Source: Rahnella victoriana
Lineage (GTDB): Bacteria; Pseudomonadota; Gammaproteobacteria; Enterobacterales; Enterobacteriaceae
Length of the DNA stretch: 64,000 nucleotides
Direction: 5' to 3'
Assembly: GCF_004330295.1 (NCBI RefSeq)
Contig: NZ_SJOJ01000012.1
Coordinates: 1-64,000, forward strand
Positions 34,431 to 41,223 of the stretch are shown in pieces. Each line of letters starts with the position of its first letter. The stretch's first letter is position 1. A model generated the notes under the pieces. The model was not told the DNA's origin. It searched no databases and saw nothing but the letters and a program-made list of their open reading frames with translations. Position numbers and translations under genes: made by a program.

Positions 34431-35057
34431 ATGACAATACATACGGACTTACCCCATCAGGCAAAACAAAAACCCGCCATCGTGCATCCGTTATGGCTGC
34501 GTCTGACCCACTGGCTGAACGCGCTGGCGGTGCTGATTATGGTGACCAGCGGCTGGCAGATTTATAACGCGTCGCCGCTGTTTGATTTTGATTTCCCCAC
34601 CACGATGACGCTGGGTGGCTGGCTGGGCGGCGCGATCCAGTGGCATTTCGCTGGCATGTGGCTGTTCGGTTTTAACGGCCTGTTTTATCTGCTGATGAAC
34701 ATTTTTACCGGCCGGATGAAGCAAAAATTCTGGCCGCTGACGCCGCGCGGCATCTTCAATGATTTGCGGGCGGCATTGCGCGGCAAGCTGAAACACGACG
34801 ATTTGCGTCACTACAACATGGTGCAGCGCGCTGCCTACGTGTTCGTGATGTTCGACGGCATCGTGCTGGTGCTTTCCGGGCTGGTGGTGTGGAAATCGGT
34901 GCAGTTTCCGCTGCTGCGCGAACTGATGGGCGGCTTCGATACCGCGCGTTACGTGCATTTTCTGGCGATGGCGTCACTGGTGGCATTTGTGGTGCTGCAT
35001 ATCGTGATGGTGGCGCTGGTGCCGAAAACCCTGATTGCCATGATCCGCGGACGTTAA
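34431..35057 (+). CDS. cytochrome b561-type membrane subunit
   Basis: A 208-residue four-helix diheme cytochrome b of the bacterial/Ni-hydrogenase cytochrome b561 type (PF01292). Visible helices and heme ligands: HPLWLRLTHWLNALAVLIMV, GAIQWHFAGMWLFGFNGLFY, a helix around VFVMFDGIVLVLSGLVVW, and YVHFLAMASLVAFVVLHIVM. It would pass electrons between the quinone pool and the molybdoenzyme encoded 10 bases downstream. It is divergent from a two-component system. Confidence 0.88.
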   Translation: MTIHTDLPHQAKQKPAIVHPLWLRLTHWLNALAVLIMVTSGWQIYNASPLFDFDFPTTMTLGGWLGGAIQWHFAGMWLFGFNGLFYLLMNIFTGRMKQKFWPLTPRGIFNDLRAALRGKLKHDDLRHYNMVQRAAYVFVMFDGIVLVLSGLVVWKSVQFPLLRELMGGFDTARYVHFLAMASLVAFVVLHIVMVALVPKTLIAMIRGR

Positions 35058-35067
35058 GGAAGATCCG

Positions 35068-35871
35068 ATGAAGAACCTCATCAAAAAAAGTATCAGCCAG
35101 ATTTTCAGCACCGCCGACAGCGAGGCGATTGTGCAGGAAGCTAAAAAACAGATTATCCGCGAACTGGATGCGCCTTCCCGCCGCCTGTTTTTACAACGCG
35201 GCCTGACGCTTGGCGGCGTGGCGATGCTGACCGGTTGTGACATCAGCGATAACGCCAGCGTGGAAAATGCGCTGGGTAAAATCTCCGGCTTTAACGACCG
35301 CGTACAAGGCTGGCTGTTTGGCTCGACGCGCCTTGCGCCGGTGTATGCCGAATCGATGATCACCCGCCCTTTCCCGTTCAATGCTTTCTATGCCGAAGAC
35401 GATGCGCCGGACGTTGACGGCAACGCCTACCGCCTGAAAATCGCCGGTCTGGCGCTGGATAAACGCGAATGGTCATTACCGGCGTTGTACAACATGGCGC
35501 AGGTCAGTCAGGTGACGCGGCACATTTGTGTCGAGGGCTGGAGCGCAATCGGTAAATGGGGCGGCGTGCCGTTCGGGGATTTTCTGCGCCTGATTGGCGC
35601 AGATCTCACGGCGGAATACGTCAGCTTTAAATGCGCTGACGAATATTACACCAGCATTGATATGGCGACGGCGCTGCATCCGCAGACCCTGCTGGCGCTG
35701 ACCTACGACGGCCAGATTTTGCCGCGTAAGTACGGCTTTCCGATGAAACTCAGAATGCCGACCAAACTGGGTTACAAGAACCCGAAACACATCGAAGTGA
35801 TTGAAATTACCAATAAGTTTACCGGTGGCTACTGGGAAGATCAGGGCTACAACTGGTTCGGCGGAAGCTGA
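35068..35871 (+). CDS. Tat-exported molybdopterin-dependent oxidoreductase (YedY/sulfite oxidase fold)
   Basis: 267 residues. A twin-arginine signal SRRLFLQRGLTLGG at residues 37-50 is followed by a lipobox-like MLTGC with Cys57, so it may be a Tat-exported lipoprotein. The molybdenum-ligating Cys154 lies in RHICVEGWSAIGKWGG, the typical signature of the oxidoreductase molybdopterin-binding family. Later motifs are DEYYTSIDMATAL and PRKYGFPMKLRMPTKLGYKN. The start has AAGGAAG upstream. The substrate is unknown. Unlike the MsrPQ pair, the partner here is a cytochrome b561 rather than MsrQ. Confidence 0.88.
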   Translation: MKNLIKKSISQIFSTADSEAIVQEAKKQIIRELDAPSRRLFLQRGLTLGGVAMLTGCDISDNASVENALGKISGFNDRVQGWLFGSTRLAPVYAESMITRPFPFNAFYAEDDAPDVDGNAYRLKIAGLALDKREWSLPALYNMAQVSQVTRHICVEGWSAIGKWGGVPFGDFLRLIGADLTAEYVSFKCADEYYTSIDMATALHPQTLLALTYDGQILPRKYGFPMKLRMPTKLGYKNPKHIEVIEITNKFTGGYWEDQGYNWFGGS

Positions 35872-35922
35872 ACAACCTCCACAAAAACCTTTGTATCTCA
35901 AAACTCAGAAGAAGGAATTACC

Positions 35923-36189
35923 ATGAAAAAGTTAACCGTAATGATGATGTCTGCCTGCCTGATGATGGGTGCCGTGAGCACCACCTATGCCGCTGACGCG
36001 ATGGCGAAAAAAGACACCATGGGCCACATGTCGAAAGACTGCACGAAGAAAGACAGCATGAGCAAAAATACCATGGCAAAAGACAGCATGGGCAAAGACT
36101 GCATGTCGAAAGATCATATGAAGAAAGACAGTATGTCGAAAGATTCCATGTCCAAAGACGGCATGAAAAAAGGCGCGATGAGCCAGTAA
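35923..36189 (+). CDS. secreted pentapeptide MXKDX repeat protein
   Basis: 88 residues: a signal peptide MKKLTVMMMSACLMMGAVST ending at TYAADA, then about eleven tandem five-residue units of the form M-x-K-D-x (MSKDC, MAKDS, MGKDC, MSKDH, MSKDS, MSKDG). The mature part is very rich in Met and Lys, with two Cys and two His, and is likely disordered and periplasmic. The family is known by name only; no function is established. Metal handling, for example copper, is a guess from the Met/Cys/His content. The gene has AGAAGGAATTACC upstream, lies 51 bases after the molybdoenzyme gene and precedes a terminator, so it is the third gene of that operon. Confidence 0.85.
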   Translation: MKKLTVMMMSACLMMGAVSTTYAADAMAKKDTMGHMSKDCTKKDSMSKNTMAKDSMGKDCMSKDHMKKDSMSKDSMSKDGMKKGAMSQ

Positions 36190-36213
36190 CCGCATTCATT
36201 CCCGCCATGTAGC

Positions 36214-36248
36214 AAAAACGCCTCCGCCTGTTCAGCGGGGGCGTTTTT
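36214..36248 (+). terminator. terminator of the molybdoenzyme/MXKDX operon
   Basis: AAAAACGCC..CCGC pairs with GCGG..GGCGTTTTT across a short loop, with the T-run on the + strand, 25 bases after the MXKDX stop. Confidence 0.88.
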
Positions 36249-36271
36249 ATTGGAAAATCCGCGGCAACTTG

Positions 36272-36307
36272 CGTAGTATATAAAACATATACGATTCATA
36301 TACTGCG
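36272..36307. promoter_or_regulatory. inverted repeat upstream of the ParD-like gene, candidate autoregulatory operator
   Basis: CGTAGTATAT (36272-36281) and ATATACTGCG (36298-36307) are inverted with one mismatch, and CATATAC is repeated inside. The element ends about 10 bases before the start codon and covers the likely promoter. ParD-type proteins normally repress their own operon at such sites. Confidence 0.5.
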
Positions 36308-36317
36308 AGGTGACCCG

Positions 36318-36572
36318 ATGGGTATCATCAAGATTTCAGAACTGATGCACGAGAATCTGCGCATCGCCAGCATGGCCTACACCCGGTCCATTAACGCCCA
36401 GGCAGAACACTGGATGAAAATCGGCATGCTGATGGAAACGCATCCCGACATGACACACAGTGAAATTTCGCAACTGCTGGTGCGTTGCAGCGTGGAATCG
36501 GACGAGAACAGTGACAGCATCCGCACGCTGTTAAACGTGGGCGGCACACACAGGAAGGCAAGCAATGAATAA
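36318..36572 (+). CDS. ParD-like antitoxin-family protein
   Basis: 84 residues of the ParD-like family, with a short N-terminal strand GIIKISELMHENLRIASM fitting a ribbon-helix-helix DNA-binding fold, then SINAQAEHWMKIGMLMETHP. No ParE toxin gene accompanies it. Instead it overlaps a methionine aminopeptidase gene by 8 bases. GAGGTGA precedes the start. Whether it acts as an antitoxin at all is doubtful; it may simply be the operon repressor. Confidence 0.75.
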   Translation: MGIIKISELMHENLRIASMAYTRSINAQAEHWMKIGMLMETHPDMTHSEISQLLVRCSVESDENSDSIRTLLNVGGTHRKASNE

Positions 36573-37365
36573 TGGTTTAGACGAACGGTATTTTGTGAAT
36601 AACAACCGCATGGTCAAAACGCCGGAAGGCATCGACAAAGCCCGTATCGCCGGGAAACTGGCCGCCCGTGTGTTGCATATGATCACGCCACACGTCGTGC
36701 CCGGTGTCACCACCAACGAACTGGACCGTCTCTGCCACGATTTTATCGTCAACGAGTTACAGGCGATCCCGGCCAACATCGGGTATCACGGTTATCAAAA
36801 AACCACCTGCACCTCCGTCAACCATGTGATCTGCCACGGCATTCCTTCCGACAAGGCGCTGAAGAAAGGCGACATCGTCAACATCGACGTGGCGCTGATC
36901 AAAGACGGCTGGTATGGCGACACCAGCCGCATGTATTACGCCGGAGAGCCTGGCATTATGGCGCGCCGTCTGGTGGATACCACCTTTGAAGCGATGATGG
37001 CCGGGATTGACGTGGTGCGTCCGGGCGCCACCTTAGGCGATGTGGGTTACGCCATTGCCGCCGTCGCGAAACGCGAAGGGTTTTCCATTGTGGAAGAGTA
37101 CTGCGGACACGGCATCGGCATGGGCTACCATGAGGATCCGCAGGTGCTGCATTACGGCGAGAAAGGCCGCGGTCTGGTGTTACAGGAAGGCATGTTATTC
37201 ACCATCGAACCGATGCTCAACGCCGGTAAGAAGCAAAACAAAGTCCTGCCCGACGGCTGGACGGTGGTGACTAAAGATCATTCGTTGTCCGCACAATGGG
37301 AACATATGATTGCGGTGACGAAAACGGGCTATGAAATATTGACCCCATGGCCTGAAGAGAACTGA
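36565..37365 (+). CDS. map: type I methionine aminopeptidase (accessory paralog)
   Basis: 266 residues of the M24A family, which removes the initiator methionine from nascent proteins. Metal-binding motifs: the first Asp in GDIVNIDVALIKDGWYGDTS, His in CGHGIGMGYHEDP, and Glu in EGMLFTIEPML and in SAQWEHMIAVT. The ribosomal map gene is usually next to rpsB; this copy sits behind a ParD-like gene, so it is probably a second copy. It has an extra N-terminal stretch of about 15 residues. A bidirectional terminator follows. Confidence 0.9.
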   Translation: MNNGLDERYFVNNNRMVKTPEGIDKARIAGKLAARVLHMITPHVVPGVTTNELDRLCHDFIVNELQAIPANIGYHGYQKTTCTSVNHVICHGIPSDKALKKGDIVNIDVALIKDGWYGDTSRMYYAGEPGIMARRLVDTTFEAMMAGIDVVRPGATLGDVGYAIAAVAKREGFSIVEEYCGHGIGMGYHEDPQVLHYGEKGRGLVLQEGMLFTIEPMLNAGKKQNKVLPDGWTVVTKDHSLSAQWEHMIAVTKTGYEILTPWPEEN

Positions 37366-37390
37366 TTTTCCTGTTATATTTCCTGAATGT

Positions 37391-37414
37391 AAAAGCCTCC
37401 GTCCGGAGGCTTTT
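37391..37414. terminator. bidirectional terminator between map and the PadR gene
   Basis: AAAAGCCTCC-GTCC-GGAGGCTTTT, a perfect 10-bp stem with a tetraloop, between convergent genes. Confidence 0.92.
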
Positions 37415-37432
37415 AACTTTCTGTGATACGGC

Positions 37433-37987
37433 TCAGCTGCGCTCGATTTCTTTGGTCGCGCGATCTAACGCATCGGTGATTTTATACAGCGTTTCCTGTT
37501 CGATCGGCCCTTTGGCGAGGCGCAAATTGAGCGCCATGCGCATATTGTTAATCGCGCGCTGCATTTCCGGAATACTGCGGTTATTCGACAGAATCGCCAG
37601 CGAATGCAGTTTCTCTGTTACTGAACCGAGCAAATCACCCTGCTCTGCCAGCGACTGCGTGCCTTCCGGCGTAATTGAATATTGTTTCTTACCGGCCTCT
37701 TCCTGCTTCGCCGTTACCAGACCCTGTTCTTCCAGGAAGGTCAGGTTCGGATAAATAATGCTGGCGCTCGGGGTGTATTCCCCTTTGGCTAATTCTTCAA
37801 TGGCTTTGATCAGCTCATACCCGTGGGCGGCACGTTGCTGTAAGAAATGCAGCATCAGCACACGGATATCACCCGTTTCGAACATGCGCTCACGGCGATG
37901 TTTTTTCGCCGTAATACAGTGCGCTTTTTTGCCGGATGTGGCAGGAGGACGGTCATTACCCAAAGGATTATTTTTCATCAGAACCAT
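37433..37987 (-). CDS. PadR-family regulator, YqjI-like
   Basis: 184 residues: a basic N-terminal tail with a Cys-His region (KKAHCITAKKHRRERMF), then a PadR winged helix GDIRVLMLHFLQQRAAHGYE, YTPSASIIYPNLTFLEEQGL and GKKQYSITPEGTQSL. This matches the layout of E. coli YqjI, an iron/nickel-responsive repressor of the ferric reductase gene yqjH. A YqjH-like gene lies 2 kb away, not adjacent as in E. coli. The start may be 37987 or the ATG three codons on; neither has a strong site. Confidence 0.82.
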   Translation of the reverse strand: MVLMKNNPLGNDRPPATSGKKAHCITAKKHRRERMFETGDIRVLMLHFLQQRAAHGYELIKAIEELAKGEYTPSASIIYPNLTFLEEQGLVTAKQEEAGKKQYSITPEGTQSLAEQGDLLGSVTEKLHSLAILSNNRSIPEMQRAINNMRMALNLRLAKGPIEQETLYKITDALDRATKEIERS

Positions 37988-38067
37988 AGTCAGGATTGCG
38001 TAAAAAGTGCGTACAGATATCCCTTAAAGATAACGGGTTAAGCCTTCTTTCACAATGCTGTAAAACA

Positions 38068-38092
38068 TCAGGCAAGCCGCAGCCTGCCTGAT
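38068..38092. terminator. terminator after the tannase-family gene
   Basis: ATCAGGCA and TGCCTGAT form an 8-bp stem flanked by AAAAC and TTTTA, 28 bases beyond the tannase stop on the - strand. Confidence 0.75.
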
Positions 38093-38119
38093 TTTATGCC
38101 TTTACCGCACCATGGACGG

Positions 38120-39847
38120 TTAATTCATAAACGTATACGGCTGATAGAAATCCTCGCCCAGCCAGTGATAGGCCGCAGGCTGCGTCGCCAGCGGTTTACG
38201 AAGATAACTGGCCGCTGTATTCACATCGCCCTTTCCGCTGTACACCGCGTAATCCGGATACGGGAAGACCGGACGGGAAGCCGCCCCGGCCGGGATTTTC
38301 TCCAGACGGATATCGGTCGCTGGCTGTTTGCCGCGCTCTGGCATCGGCTGGCCGAACTGGATCTTCTGCTCTTTCGCTGCCTGATACGTGGTAATGCTGT
38401 CCGGCGCGATGCCTTTCTCCACCCAGTTCATCATCGGCGTGAGGAAATCCACCAGACTCGGGCCTTCACCGCCGGAGCAGTGATGCACGCCCGGCAAGAG
38501 ATACAGACGCTCAAACTGATCGCGGCTCGTCGCGCCCATCACATGGCCTACCGCCTGATGATACGCCACGGAATTGAGCGGGGAGATATGCGGATCTGCC
38601 CAACCATGCCAGATAATCAGCTTGCCGCCCGCCGCCTTGAATGCCGAGAGATCCGGATTGGTGGCATCGTAAAGGGGGTGCATTTTACGCAGTTCGTCAA
38701 ATCCGGCTTCGGTGAATTTCACGTCTTTCAGCGTAAAATGTTCAGCCGGATTTTTTTCATAACTCAGAAATTTCAGCGATGGCAGCGCGATAAACGAGCT
38801 GAAAATCGGATCGCTGGCTTTTTCCGGCACAAACACGCCTTCCCACGCCAGTTCTGAACCCGGTTGCGGTCCGCCAACGGTCAGTTTCGCACCGGTCTTC
38901 AGATCAACCGGTCCGGCGTACAATTTGGTTAATGTCGAGATTTCAGCGGCTGACAGGCAGTTTTCCTGCGCAGCATCCGTTTTGCAGGCCATCGCGGCAA
39001 TATCCACATGACAGCTTTGCGGATCGGCAATCAGGCCGTCGGTCTGGCCGTCCAGGGCGTCACATTGTTTCAATACCGCGTTATGGATCAGCGGCAAACG
39101 GGAAGCCACAATCACCGCGTTGCCATCCGGCCCGGTATTCGCCAGCGCCTGCCACGCGTGATAGACGGCGTTTTGCGACTGGAAGTTCATCGCCGCCGCA
39201 CCGGCAATCACACCGTTGAAATCATGCGGAAAACGTTGCGCTTCCATCAGGGCTTCGCGACCGCCATCAGAACAGCCGTTGAAATAGGAATACGCCGGCG
39301 CACGCCCGTAGTATTCCGCGATCAGTTTCTTCGACACCTGAGCCGTCAGATGCTGGCTGCGGTAGGCGAAATCTTTGCGCTTTTGCGGATCTTTACCGAA
39401 ATCCACTTCCTGCATGGAATGCCCCATGTCGGTGGCGGCCATCACGAAACCGTTGGTTTGCAATGGCGTACAACCGGCTGCCGCGCCGATTTGCAGCGAG
39501 ATATTGCCGCACAAGCCCCCGCAACCGATTTGCATATAACGTTGCTGCCAGGAAGACACCGGCAAAATCACTTTAAAGCCGATGGCCGGATGCAGATTGC
39601 CGTCCACCTCGCAGGCCGGTGCGCCGTTGACGGTGATTTCTTTCGCTGAGGTGATGCGGCTGCCCTCGCCGCCGATGTCAGTCAGCGACACCTTGCTGAG
39701 ATCGGCGCAGGCTTTTACCGGTTTAACAATATCCAGCGACGGAGCCGCTGTATTTTCAGCCGCTGAACTTAAAGAAGAATATCCCGCGAATAAAAGAGGA
39801 AACAGGCACAGCGCGCGCCAGTGTCGTTTGAGGCTTATTAATTTCAT
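38120..39847 (-). CDS. tannase/feruloyl esterase family protein, secreted
   Basis: About 575 residues with a signal peptide (MKLISLKRHWRALCLFPLLF, cut near SSAAE). It belongs to the tannase family, which hydrolyses galloyl or feruloyl esters. The nucleophile Ser193 sits in NGCSDGGREALMEAQRF. Asp is in WHGWADPHISPLNS, and the catalytic His with the paired Cys is in LPGVHHCSGGEGPS, completing the CS-D-HC arrangement in which a disulfide joins the residues next to Ser and His. Several further cysteine pairs fit an exported enzyme. The start at 39847 follows AAAGGA; an ATG 36 bases earlier is less likely. The decarboxylase operon lies about 6 kb away. Tannin or gallate-ester use is likely but the ester specificity is not shown. 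Confidence 0.88.
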   Translation of the reverse strand: MKLISLKRHWRALCLFPLLFAGYSSLSSAAENTAAPSLDIVKPVKACADLSKVSLTDIGGEGSRITSAKEITVNGAPACEVDGNLHPAIGFKVILPVSSWQQRYMQIGCGGLCGNISLQIGAAAGCTPLQTNGFVMAATDMGHSMQEVDFGKDPQKRKDFAYRSQHLTAQVSKKLIAEYYGRAPAYSYFNGCSDGGREALMEAQRFPHDFNGVIAGAAAMNFQSQNAVYHAWQALANTGPDGNAVIVASRLPLIHNAVLKQCDALDGQTDGLIADPQSCHVDIAAMACKTDAAQENCLSAAEISTLTKLYAGPVDLKTGAKLTVGGPQPGSELAWEGVFVPEKASDPIFSSFIALPSLKFLSYEKNPAEHFTLKDVKFTEAGFDELRKMHPLYDATNPDLSAFKAAGGKLIIWHGWADPHISPLNSVAYHQAVGHVMGATSRDQFERLYLLPGVHHCSGGEGPSLVDFLTPMMNWVEKGIAPDSITTYQAAKEQKIQFGQPMPERGKQPATDIRLEKIPAGAASRPVFPYPDYAVYSGKGDVNTAASYLRKPLATQPAAYHWLGEDFYQPYTFMN

Positions 39848-40039
39848 AACCATTCCTTTGAATAAAAATTCAGAATTTGTCATAAGAATTATAATGATGG
39901 CAGAAATAATAAATAATGGCGTTTACCGCACCCGGTGTAATGATTCCGGCGGCAGTTGCAACAAAGCATGAATGAGAAAAACCGCAGACAACAAAGGGGA
40001 AATAACCCTTTCATTCTCTGCGGTAAAAAAACAGGGACG

Positions 40040-40852
40040 TTATTTGTTATGCCAGTAAGCCACGCAGCGAACAAAATTCGCGTCCAGCCCGCGATTTTCC
40101 ACGAAATAATCATTCAGCCCTTTGGCGAATTTCCCTTCGCCGGTTGCCCAGATGTAGTAATCGCTTTCCGGCAGGAACAGGCTTTTCAGTTTCTTCACCA
40201 CGGCGTCATCTTCCTGATAACCGTGGTGCACGTCACTGACAATCCACTCAATGTTGAACTCTTTTTCGTCATCTAAATAGCTGATACAAGAGGCGTCTTT
40301 CACTTTCACCAGCACGGTAATCTTAGCGTCGGATCCGGCCTGTTTCAGCTCGCGCAGACGGCGTTTCACCGCCGGAAGACCGGTTTCGTCGCACACATAC
40401 AACTGCCAGGCGTAAGTGGTCGGGATGATCAGGGAACCACGCGGCCCGCCGATAATCAGTTTATCGCCCGGCTTCGCGCCAGCCGCCCATTCACTGGCAA
40501 CGCCGCCGTCGTGCAGATAGAAATCCAGCGTGAGTTCATGGGATTGCGCATCAAAATGCAGCGGCGTGTATTCGCGGTTCAGCGGACGCGGCCCTTCGCC
40601 CCAGACAATGCCTTCTTCTGTCGCGGCCGGTGGCGTGATCACATCACCGGCATTGGCCGGGAAAAACAATTTGATATGGTCGTCGAAGCCGCGCGAGGTA
40701 AAGCCCTTCAGCTCGTCGCCGGTTAACACGATGCGTTTAAAACAACCGGCAACGGTTTCGCTGCTTTTTACCGTGATATGACGAAAAACCAGTTCATTTT
40801 TAACCCGGACAGGCAGGTTTGCGGCAGGGGTTTCGGGGCGATGTTGTTCCAT
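40040..40852 (-). CDS. siderophore-interacting ferric reductase, YqjH-like
   Basis: 270 residues of the FAD-containing siderophore-interacting protein family, which reduces ferric siderophores in the cytoplasm with NADPH. FAD contacts lie in PRPLNREYTPLHFD; LDFYLHDGGVASEWAAGAKP and the nucleotide block IGGPRGSLIIP follow, and the C-terminal FVRCVAYWHNK is typical. It is divergent from a TonB receptor gene. Upstream lie a perfect AAGATATATCTT palindrome and, further away, a Fur-like region, so control by a YqjI-type PadR protein and Fur is likely. Confidence 0.9.
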   Translation of the reverse strand: MEQHRPETPAANLPVRVKNELVFRHITVKSSETVAGCFKRIVLTGDELKGFTSRGFDDHIKLFFPANAGDVITPPAATEEGIVWGEGPRPLNREYTPLHFDAQSHELTLDFYLHDGGVASEWAAGAKPGDKLIIGGPRGSLIIPTTYAWQLYVCDETGLPAVKRRLRELKQAGSDAKITVLVKVKDASCISYLDDEKEFNIEWIVSDVHHGYQEDDAVVKKLKSLFLPESDYYIWATGEGKFAKGLNDYFVENRGLDANFVRCVAYWHNK

Positions 40853-40884
40853 CAGACTCTCTCTTATGAAATAGGATTTTCTGA

Positions 40885-40896
40885 AAGATATATCTT
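40885..40896. promoter_or_regulatory. AAGATATATCTT palindrome, candidate PadR operator (ferric reductase gene)
   Basis: A perfect 12-bp palindrome 33 bases upstream of the ferric reductase start. The identical 12-mer lies upstream of the second padR gene at 45065-45078. One of the two PadR proteins is the likely binder. Confidence 0.6.
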
Positions 40897-41033
40897 AGTC
40901 ATGTTTTACGCAACCCCGGAAAGCGTAAGGAAAACACGCGGAATTTCCCTCAACGGCCTGCCGTTGTAGCCCATTTCTCAGAACGTAGTGCAAAGATTTC
41001 GTTAAGGAACGCAATTTTCTTTATCATTTTGTT

Positions 41034-41062
41034 GATAACAATTATCAGTATCATTATCATTC
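41034..41062 (+). promoter_or_regulatory. candidate Fur box upstream of the TonB receptor
   Basis: GATAACAATTATCAGTATCA followed by TTATCATTC contains several overlapping ATTATC-type hexamers, about 65 bases ahead of the leader ORF and 160 ahead of the receptor. Confidence 0.65.
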
Positions 41063-41127
41063 GCACAAAGCTCAAATGGGTAATGCATTACAATAAACCC
41101 ATAATTTATAAGGAATAGGGCTTTTTC

Positions 41128-41220
41128 ATGGAAGATTTTAAACAGATGACCAGCGCGTCTGATTTGTCGAAAGGCAGTACATGCGAGCAGAACTTAAAAA
41201 AATCAGTGCAGGACACATAA
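41128..41220 (+). CDS. 30-residue leader ORF ahead of the TonB receptor
   Basis: An open frame MEDFKQMTSASDLSKGSTCE followed by ten more residues, ending three bases before the receptor ATG. AAGGAATAGGG lies upstream. The position recalls hemP, the short gene before heme receptors in Yersinia, but the sequence does not match. It could be a translated leader that couples to the receptor, or a chance frame. Confidence 0.4.
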   Translation: MEDFKQMTSASDLSKGSTCEQNLKKSVQDT

Positions 41221-41223
41221 CAA

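Noticed and set aside
35980-36189. CRISPR-like or DNA tandem repeat
   Set aside because: The repeats are 15-base coding units of the MXKDX protein in frame, without spacers.
36318-37365. Standard ParDE toxin-antitoxin pair
   Set aside because: The second gene is clearly a methionine aminopeptidase with intact metal ligands, not a ParE toxin.
38096-38857. 253-residue open frame on the + strand
   Set aside because: Antisense to the tannase-family gene and rich in His/Arg, as expected for a shadow frame.
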